Below are positions 58,183 to 64,000 of a stretch of DNA of 64,000 nt, piece by piece (position 1 is the stretch's first letter; every line of letters starts with the position of its first letter). Both the position numbers and the translations under genes were made by a program. The stretch is taken from contig DBOB01000021.1 of assembly GCA_002299885.1 (NCBI GenBank), forward strand, positions 1-64,000, in the 5' to 3' direction. The notes beneath the pieces are model-generated. The model searched no databases. It was not told the DNA's origin and was given only the letters and a program-made list of their open reading frames with translations. Origin of the DNA: Sediminibacterium sp. UBA657 (lineage in GTDB: Bacteria; Bacteroidota; Bacteroidia; Chitinophagales; Chitinophagaceae).

Positions 58183-59553
58183 ATGTCTAAATTAGCAATT
58201 TTAGGTGGTACACCTATTAGAACAATTGATTTCCCCAACAGAAAATCTATGGGCAGAGAAGAGTTAGAGGCGGCTCAAAGAGTTTTAGAATCAGACATTC
58301 TTTCTGGTTTTGTTGGAGTTGCAGGTAATTTTTTTAACGGAGGAACCGAAGTAAGATCTTTTGAAAATAAATGGGCTAATGAATACGGTTTTAAACATGG
58401 AATTAGTGTTAATTCCTGGACAACTGGCCTTCAGGTTGCAGTTGGAGCAATTGGAATTGAACCGGGAGATGAGGTAATATGCTCACCATATACTATGTCA
58501 GCATCTGCAACATCAGTTTTATTTTACGGGGGTATTCCCGTATTTGCAGATATTGATAGAGATAGATATACTTTAGATCCCAAATCTGTTGAGGAGAAAA
58601 TTACACCCAGAACCAAAGCTATTTTAGTTGTTCATTTATTTGGTTATCCAGCTGATATGGATGCTATTATGGCAATTGCAAAGAGGCACAATTTAAGAGT
58701 AATTGAAGACGCAGCTCAAGCACCTGGTGTTTTGTACAAAAATAGACCTGTAGGCGCTATTGGCGATATAGGTGGCTTTAGCCTTAATTTTCATAAACAT
58801 ATACATACAGGAGAAGGTGGGCTATTGGTTACACAAAATGACGATTTAGCATTAAGATCTCAGTTGATTAGGAATCATGGTGAAAATGCAACTGAGGCCT
58901 ATGGTGTATCGGATATATCTAATACCATTGGTAGTAATTATAGATTTACTGAAATCCAAGCAGCAATTGCAATTGAACAGTTTAAAAAATTAAAAGGATT
59001 CCTGAATCATAGAAAAAACATTGGAGCATACTTGACAGCTAGACTCAATAATATTGATGGCTTAAGTGTACAGCATTTAGAAGAAGGTTCAACTCACTCA
59101 TATTATATGTTTCCAATTAGGTATAATGAAGAGGTCTTTGGTATCCCTAGAAATTTGTTTTTAAGAGCTGTTTCAGCAGAACTACCTAAGCCTAATTACT
59201 GGGACACCACCCCTCTAGCTGAAGCATATGTAAAGCCGTTATATTTAAATCCTGTGTATCAACAAAAGATAGCAATAGGGAAAAAAGGATTCCCTTTTAA
59301 TATGAATCCTGGTATTGAATATGATTACTCCAAAGGTCTTTGCCCTGTTACTGAAAAATTATATGAAAAAGAATTGATGATTTCTCCATTAGTCCGAGAG
59401 GGTATTTCGCTTGATGATATTTCTGATTTTGCTAATGCAATTGAGAAGACCATAGAAAATATAAATGATTTAAAGTCAGCAAAACATTTAATTTCAGAAT
59501 CGTCCGAACTATATGACGCTGCCAAGGCAATAGAGGATAATGTAAAAAAGTAA
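58183..59553 (+). CDS. DegT/DnrJ/EryC1-family sugar aminotransferase
   Basis: The 456-residue PLP enzyme shows LAILGGTPIRT and RKSMGREELEAA at the start, GISVNSWTTGLQVAVGAIGI, the Asp in RVIEDAAQAPG, and the cofactor Lys205 in LNFHKHIHTGEGG. It is longer than most members (about 380) because of a C-terminal extension with YEKELMISPLVREGISLDDI and a helical tail. It differs from the LegC-type protein upstream. Placed next to the Gfo/Idh gene it should transaminate a keto sugar made by that enzyme. It starts two bases after it. Confidence 0.88.
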   Translation: MSKLAILGGTPIRTIDFPNRKSMGREELEAAQRVLESDILSGFVGVAGNFFNGGTEVRSFENKWANEYGFKHGISVNSWTTGLQVAVGAIGIEPGDEVICSPYTMSASATSVLFYGGIPVFADIDRDRYTLDPKSVEEKITPRTKAILVVHLFGYPADMDAIMAIAKRHNLRVIEDAAQAPGVLYKNRPVGAIGDIGGFSLNFHKHIHTGEGGLLVTQNDDLALRSQLIRNHGENATEAYGVSDISNTIGSNYRFTEIQAAIAIEQFKKLKGFLNHRKNIGAYLTARLNNIDGLSVQHLEEGSTHSYYMFPIRYNEEVFGIPRNLFLRAVSAELPKPNYWDTTPLAEAYVKPLYLNPVYQQKIAIGKKGFPFNMNPGIEYDYSKGLCPVTEKLYEKELMISPLVREGISLDDISDFANAIEKTIENINDLKSAKHLISESSELYDAAKAIEDNVKK

Positions 59554-59555
59554 TC

Positions 59556-60551
59556 TTGGATAATTTATTTAGAAATAAACGAATACTATTTGTTTTTAGT
59601 GACCCAGCAGGAGCAAAATCATTACTGGCGTTTTCTAAATTAAAAAAAAATATATTTAATGAATATTTAATTTTAAGCAATAGACATCATCCATTCTTTA
59701 CAGAATTTGATTGCGATGTAAAAATTATTTCTAATGATATAGAAAAGCTAACTCAAGTAATAATTAAATTTAAACCTAATGTCATATTTACTGCTACTTC
59801 TTTTCCTGTAGGAATTGAATTGAATTGCATAAAAATCGCTGAAAATTTAAGTAACTTAATCACTATTAGCTTTGTTGATCATTGGATAAATTTTAAGGCA
59901 AGATTTATTGAAAATGAAATTACTTATTTCCCTGACATAATTTTAGTGTTAGATAGTCGAGCAAAAGAATATGCACAAAAGGAAGGGATTCCTAAAAGTA
60001 AATTATTTGAATTTGAAAATCCATATTATAGTTATCTTAAATTGTGGAAATCAAAATTATCACTTGATGAAATTAACAAAATTATAAACACCAACAAAAA
60101 ATACTATTTATATGCTCCAGAACCGCTATCAAATTTCGAGCTAGAAAATAAATTTGGGTTTGACGAGTTTAAAGTATTAAACTTTATTTATGATAATTTA
60201 TTTAAATCAAACTTAAATCATGAATATGATTTTATTTTAATTTACAAATGTCATCCAAATCAGACAATAGAGTATGTTGAGAGTATGATACGAAGTAGAT
60301 GCTCTTTAGTAGAAATAAAAAATATAACTATAATTGATGATTCAATCGTAAATATAAATGATTTGATTTTTCATTCAATTGGAGTTTTTGGAATTTTTTC
60401 AAATAGTTTAATTGAGTCAACTTTAATTGGGAAAAAAACAGCCCAAGTTATCCCTTTTCTATCTGATTCTAATTTAAATCCTCTTAAAGATATAAAAGGA
60501 ATAGTGGTTATTAAAAGTAATTTGGATATATTAAATTTTGTAAACTATTAA
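59556..60551 (+). CDS. Putative GT-B-fold transferase, unrecognised family
   Basis: The 331-residue protein starts from a TTG at 59556, two bases after the previous stop; no in-frame ATG is near, so the start is uncertain by a few codons. It begins KRILFVFSDPAGAKSLL, then shows TISFVDHW, DIILVLDSRAKEYAQKEGIP and, in the second half, YKCHPNQTIEYVE and GIFSNSLIESTLIGKKTAQVI, which resemble the donor-binding half of GT-B enzymes such as CDP-glycerol or 2-epimerase relatives. I do not recognise the family. A glycosyltransferase or glycerophosphotransferase role in this locus is possible. A9 tract at 59642-59650 in the gene. Confidence 0.65.
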   Translation: MDNLFRNKRILFVFSDPAGAKSLLAFSKLKKNIFNEYLILSNRHHPFFTEFDCDVKIISNDIEKLTQVIIKFKPNVIFTATSFPVGIELNCIKIAENLSNLITISFVDHWINFKARFIENEITYFPDIILVLDSRAKEYAQKEGIPKSKLFEFENPYYSYLKLWKSKLSLDEINKIINTNKKYYLYAPEPLSNFELENKFGFDEFKVLNFIYDNLFKSNLNHEYDFILIYKCHPNQTIEYVESMIRSRCSLVEIKNITIIDDSIVNINDLIFHSIGVFGIFSNSLIESTLIGKKTAQVIPFLSDSNLNPLKDIKGIVVIKSNLDILNFVNY

Positions 60552-60553
60552 AA

Positions 60554-61159
60554 ATGGAAGATAATCAAAAAATAGACAAAAGAAATGTGTTTTTAAAGGG
60601 TAAATGTATTTCATTGTGTTCATTGTCAACCACTGATATAGAAAAATCTAATTGGTATGGTTGGTTCAATGATGAACATATCTGCACTTTTACTCAAAAA
60701 CACTATTTCCCTAATTCGCAAAATAAACAAATAAAATTTTTAAATGAAATTGAAGGTAAAAGCAATTTAATTGTTTTAGGAATAGTACATGATGATATGT
60801 TGGTAGGAGTATGTAGTCTTAATGACATTAATTTTATAAATCGTAATTGTTCAATATCAATTTTTATTGGTGAAAAAATTAAAGATGAAAATGTATCGTT
60901 GGAGACTTTTTATTTATTGTTAAAACACGCCTTCTATTGTTTAAACCTAAATAAAGTTAGTATGGGCCAGCACATTAAATTAAAACTATTTTTTACAAGA
61001 TTGAGTCTTGCATTTGGTTTTATTAATGAAGGAGTAGCAAGAGCAGAGATTTATAAAAGCGGAAAATATTTTGATGTAATTAATTCAAGTGTCCTTAAAA
61101 GTGAATTTGATGAAAAAATTAAAGATCCTACTAATACCTTTATTAAAGCATTCAAGTAG
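60554..61159 (+). CDS. GNAT-family N-acetyltransferase
   Basis: The 201-residue protein fits the RimJ/PseH-like GNAT group: VFLKGKCISLCSLSTTDIE at the start, WYGWFNDEHICTF, LIVLGIVHDDMLVGVCSLNDI, ISIFIGEKIKDENVSLE, and HAFYCLNLNKVSMGQH, where the family has the LGLxxI block. The C-terminus is weakly conserved. It could N-acetylate the amino sugar made by the upstream aminotransferase. The acetyl-CoA motif A is poorly visible (no clean RxxGxG/A), so activity is uncertain. It is the last gene before a 175-base gap. Confidence 0.72.
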   Translation: MEDNQKIDKRNVFLKGKCISLCSLSTTDIEKSNWYGWFNDEHICTFTQKHYFPNSQNKQIKFLNEIEGKSNLIVLGIVHDDMLVGVCSLNDINFINRNCSISIFIGEKIKDENVSLETFYLLLKHAFYCLNLNKVSMGQHIKLKLFFTRLSLAFGFINEGVARAEIYKSGKYFDVINSSVLKSEFDEKIKDPTNTFIKAFK

Positions 61160-61334
61160 TAGCTTTAAATTTTCACTAACAGAATAACAGTTCACCGTTT
61201 AATTTGTGACCATTTTTTTATTTTAATTTATTAAAAGCGAATTTTCAAATTTTTTTTCAGTTTGATAATTAATCTTATGCAAATTTCTAAGTGACTCAAT
61301 CTTTTAAAGTATTACCAAAAAACTTGTTGTATTT

Positions 61335-62684
61335 ATGAACATATTATGTTACGTAGCCCCTAACTGTAAGGATCTTTTTAAAGCCATTGTTAATGGAATA
61401 TCTAATGATGCTAATATGATTTCAATTAGTATGTATAATTCTTGTGATGAAACAGATTTTACAAAACGTTATTATGAAAGAATTTCAAACTATCAAATTA
61501 AAAAAGATATTACTCAGCAAGATTACGAAATTTATTATAGATGTAGGCTATTGCGTGAATTGAAATTTGATGAAGCAATATGTCATATTATGCTGACTAG
61601 AGAATTGGTTAATTCTGTCATTACTAAAATCAAGCCCTCAATGATTTTAATTGAATCCACTGATCAGTATATAATCGATATATTGCAATATTCTGCTAAA
61701 GAAAATAATATCCCTGTAGTTGGGCTTGTGAGAACATTTATAAACGGCTATATAAGATTTTCTGTAAAAGGGGAAATGTTGTCTATCAGAAAGCCTAATG
61801 ATTCTGAAATAGATAAAGTTTATAATGAAATAAATAAAGACAGCTACTATCCATCCAATCTAATTTCTATAAAGAAAAATATTTTCAAGTGGGTTTTTAT
61901 TAATTGGCTAAAAAATATTATAAAAGTACCCTACTTTCAGCTAGCACGTAAATTACCTTATTCTAAATTTAATTACCATTATTGGTCAACTATAGTGGTT
62001 GTGTTAAAATATTTTCTTTTCCTAAAGCCCAAATTTGAAGTTGGGGACAAGAACTTCATTAATACCTTGAAGTCAAGCAAAAAAAAAGTTATATTAATTC
62101 CTTTACAACATGTACCGGAAGGAACAATTGATTATTGGTGTGATGATTTATCAGTTATCGATTACCATAATTATTTAATAAAATTAGTTTCTAAACTTTC
62201 AAAGAATTTTATTATATTGATTAAGGAGCACCCTGGTTCAATTGGGTTTAGAAATCCAAATATTTACAAAAAGCTTAAAGTCAATGAAAGTGTCATATTT
62301 GCTCCCATATCTTACCCAAGTATTGATTGTATTAATCTCTGTGATGCAGTTTTGGTTTGGACAGGGTCTATTGGCTTCGAAGCAGCATTCAGAGGGAAAC
62401 CTGTATTTACTGTTTCAAATCCATACTATTTGTTTGGGGAAAGGTTTATGAGGATTAATATTGATGTGGAAATAATTTCAATGTTGAATTTTATTGATAA
62501 ATATTCAAAAATTAAAATTACGGAATCAGAAAAATATAGTATGGTTTCTTTTTTATTAAATTCTTTTTTTAAAGGGACATTTAGAAATGATGGATCCTTT
62601 AAAAATTCTAATCCTAAACATATAGCTGAGGCTAATGATTTGGGGAAAGAAATAAAAAAGTATTATTTTAAAATAAATGCGTAG
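61335..62684 (+). CDS. KpsS-like capsule polysaccharide biosynthesis protein
   Basis: The 449-residue protein has a poorly conserved N-terminal half and a C-terminal capsule-synthesis region: LIPLQHVPEGTID, FIILIKEHPGSIGFRNPN, APISYPSIDCINLCDAVLVW and TGSIGFEAAFRGKPVFT. The last blocks strongly resemble KpsS/LipB-type Kdo or sugar transferases of group 2 capsules and related GT-B proteins. It lies behind a 175-base AT-rich gap, so it may have its own promoter, though I found no convincing box. It overlaps the flippase gene by eight bases. An A9 tract is at 62079-62087. Confidence 0.74.
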   Translation: MNILCYVAPNCKDLFKAIVNGISNDANMISISMYNSCDETDFTKRYYERISNYQIKKDITQQDYEIYYRCRLLRELKFDEAICHIMLTRELVNSVITKIKPSMILIESTDQYIIDILQYSAKENNIPVVGLVRTFINGYIRFSVKGEMLSIRKPNDSEIDKVYNEINKDSYYPSNLISIKKNIFKWVFINWLKNIIKVPYFQLARKLPYSKFNYHYWSTIVVVLKYFLFLKPKFEVGDKNFINTLKSSKKKVILIPLQHVPEGTIDYWCDDLSVIDYHNYLIKLVSKLSKNFIILIKEHPGSIGFRNPNIYKKLKVNESVIFAPISYPSIDCINLCDAVLVWTGSIGFEAAFRGKPVFTVSNPYYLFGERFMRINIDVEIISMLNFIDKYSKIKITESEKYSMVSFLLNSFFKGTFRNDGSFKNSNPKHIAEANDLGKEIKKYYFKINA

Positions 62685-63942
62685 TTTCTCCCAGTTATTT
62701 TTAAAACTAAATTTGAGTTTTAAAAAGTATTTACTTTTTGCATTTTTAGCAACATTTGCTTCTTTTATTAAATACTTTCTATATGCGAAATTTTTCGGTG
62801 AAGAAATGTTTTCTTACTACTCTTCTGTAGAATTATTTTCAGCATATGCTCTATATTTTGGTTCATTAGGTATTTTTGATGGCGTATCTTTACTAATTCC
62901 AACACTTAAATCCAAAAGTGATTATAGTCAGAAAAATTTAATTATCCAGGAAAGTCTGACTTTTATTATCGTAGTAACTTTAATATTAAGCTCGATAGTG
63001 GGCTTTTTTACATTTTTTTATTCAAATATTAATATATTTCTGATTATTCTAGTTATATTATATATTTCTTTGTCTAACGTATATAATTATGGTTTAATGA
63101 TAATTAATTCACACTCAAATTCATCTGACTTTGTAAAGTTAACATTCATAAAAAATATTTTTTCTATTTCTATATCATTATATGTAGGTTTATCTACAAA
63201 TTTATATGGTTTATTGATTTCAGAGGCCTCAATATTATTTTTCATTTTACTATATATTTCTTTGTTTAAAAAATATTTTTCGTTTTCTAAACTCTTTTTG
63301 AATATAAATAGTGTTATTAATACATGTAAATTAGGTTTTCCACTTTTAATAAATAATTTATTGAATAATGGGTCTCGAAATATTGAACGTTTTCTATTGA
63401 TTTCACTCGGGGGAATCGTATTATTTGGAAATTATAGCTTTGCTTCAATAGTAATCACGGTTTCATTGAGTATCCAAGGAATTTTATTACAATATTTAAT
63501 GCCTCGTATTTCTACTAACAAAAACAATAAAGACATCTTACGTACTTATGTAAAATATATTGATCAATTAATTATTGTAATAGCAATTACAATGATTATT
63601 TTTTATCCAATATTTTTGTATATCATTTCTTTTATAAGCGAGAATTTAATAGTGGGTTTTACTAGTGGTTTTTCAGTTATGAAATATCTTTATTTCGGAA
63701 TGCTAGCGCAATTCTTTTATTTGTATCAGTCATTTTTTTTTGTTTTGAAGAATTCAAAAAATCTAAATTATATTACTTTCTTGAGTTTAATTTTATCCAT
63801 ATTAATTAGTGTTATTCTTTTATATAATGGCTTTACAATTGAAATTGTAGCGATTTCAATTGTAATAAATAGACTTCTATTTGGAATCATAATCCGCGTT
63901 TTATTGCACTATACATATATAATAAATTTTAATAATAGATAA
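62677..63942 (+). CDS. Polysaccharide flippase-like membrane protein (second copy)
   Basis: The 421-residue protein is very hydrophobic, with around 12 helices, and starts FLATFASFIKYFLYAKFFGEEMFSYYSSVELFSAYALYFG, a MOP-superfamily pattern. It continues with FPLLINNLLNNGSRNIERFLLISLGG, typical of Wzx-like proteins in the seventh helix region. It shows no obvious relation to the flippase at 31349-32797 apart from the fold. It probably handles the nonulosonate-containing glycan or another repeat unit. The 58 bases after it to the window end carry no gene. Confidence 0.85.
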   Translation: MRSFSQLFLKLNLSFKKYLLFAFLATFASFIKYFLYAKFFGEEMFSYYSSVELFSAYALYFGSLGIFDGVSLLIPTLKSKSDYSQKNLIIQESLTFIIVVTLILSSIVGFFTFFYSNINIFLIILVILYISLSNVYNYGLMIINSHSNSSDFVKLTFIKNIFSISISLYVGLSTNLYGLLISEASILFFILLYISLFKKYFSFSKLFLNINSVINTCKLGFPLLINNLLNNGSRNIERFLLISLGGIVLFGNYSFASIVITVSLSIQGILLQYLMPRISTNKNNKDILRTYVKYIDQLIIVIAITMIIFYPIFLYIISFISENLIVGFTSGFSVMKYLYFGMLAQFFYLYQSFFFVLKNSKNLNYITFLSLILSILISVILLYNGFTIEIVAISIVINRLLFGIIIRVLLHYTYIINFNNR

Positions 63943-64000
63943 ATTACATAAAATTATTGTGATTAAATTTAACCTTCAAAAAATCGCTAATTTTAATTTA

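Noticed and set aside
61160..61334. Possible promoter or small RNA in the 175-base gap before the KpsS-like gene
   Set aside because: AT-rich sequence only; no TAnnTTTG with a spaced TTG, no stable hairpin and no short gene could be supported.
1..64000. CRISPR arrays, tRNA or rRNA genes, insertion sequences, prophage genes
   Set aside because: No regularly spaced repeats, cloverleaf or CCA-type sequences, transposase or phage-like proteins were recognised by reading the window; a tRNAscan or Rfam run would be the decisive check.

Overview
The window looks like a chromosomal segment of a member of the Bacteroidota, most probably a Chitinophagaceae-type organism (the family is an inference). 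The reasons are an AT-rich sequence, genes without Shine-Dalgarno sites, several promoters that fit the TTG-N18-20-TAnnTTTG consensus of the Bacteroidota primary sigma factor, a TonB-dependent receptor with an N-terminal carboxypeptidase-like domain, a serC/DUF1015 neighbourhood, a fused aspartokinase-homoserine dehydrogenase and polysaccharide genes of Bacteroidota type.

Region 1 (1-27.7 kb) is mostly core genome. It starts inside rpsB and continues with tsf and pyrH. A stand-alone TolC-like gene and an AIM24-type gene follow, converging on a shared terminator. Next is a complete minus-strand drug or metabolite efflux operon in the order tetR, tolC-like, membrane fusion protein, RND permease. 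It is read from one good promoter overlapped by an inverted repeat that is probably the TetR operator. After it come a DUF502 membrane protein and serC, a DUF1015 protein, an acyl-CoA ligase, a cyanophycinase-like peptidase, thrA, a secreted S9 peptidase, a nitroreductase, a small RGPP-ending protein next to a TonB receptor, and a secreted M20 peptidase.

Region 2 (27.8-44.9 kb) is a surface or exopolysaccharide locus. It has two paralogous Wzz/GNVR chain-length proteins, GT9-, GT25- and DUF707-like transferases, a Wzx flippase, a Wzy/ligase-like membrane protein, three Wzi-like outer-membrane barrels, a WcaJ-type initiating phosphoglycosyltransferase and a Wza-like SLBB export protein. This set is close to a full Wzx/Wzy assembly and export pathway.

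Region 3 (45.0-63.9 kb) is a tightly packed, more AT-rich, single-strand gene series behind a clear promoter. It combines a nucleotide-sugar dehydrogenase with a nonulosonic (legionaminic-like) acid pathway: LegB dehydratase, LegC aminotransferase, NeuD-type acyltransferase, NeuB-type synthase, CBS-nucleotidyltransferase and CMP-sugar synthetase. A six-gene acyl module is inserted in the middle: acyl carrier protein, short-chain reductase, ketoacyl synthase III, second carrier protein, second reductase, AMP-forming ligase. It is followed by a Gfo/Idh oxidoreductase, a DegT aminotransferase, a GNAT acetyltransferase, GT-B-like and KpsS-like proteins and a second flippase. The most interesting reading is that the module builds a short, probably 3-hydroxylated, acyl group on a dedicated carrier protein and attaches it to an amino sugar of the glycan. 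No LegG-type hydrolysing 2-epimerase is seen in the window, so the exact sugar is open.

No rRNA, tRNA, CRISPR array, insertion sequence or prophage was recognised.
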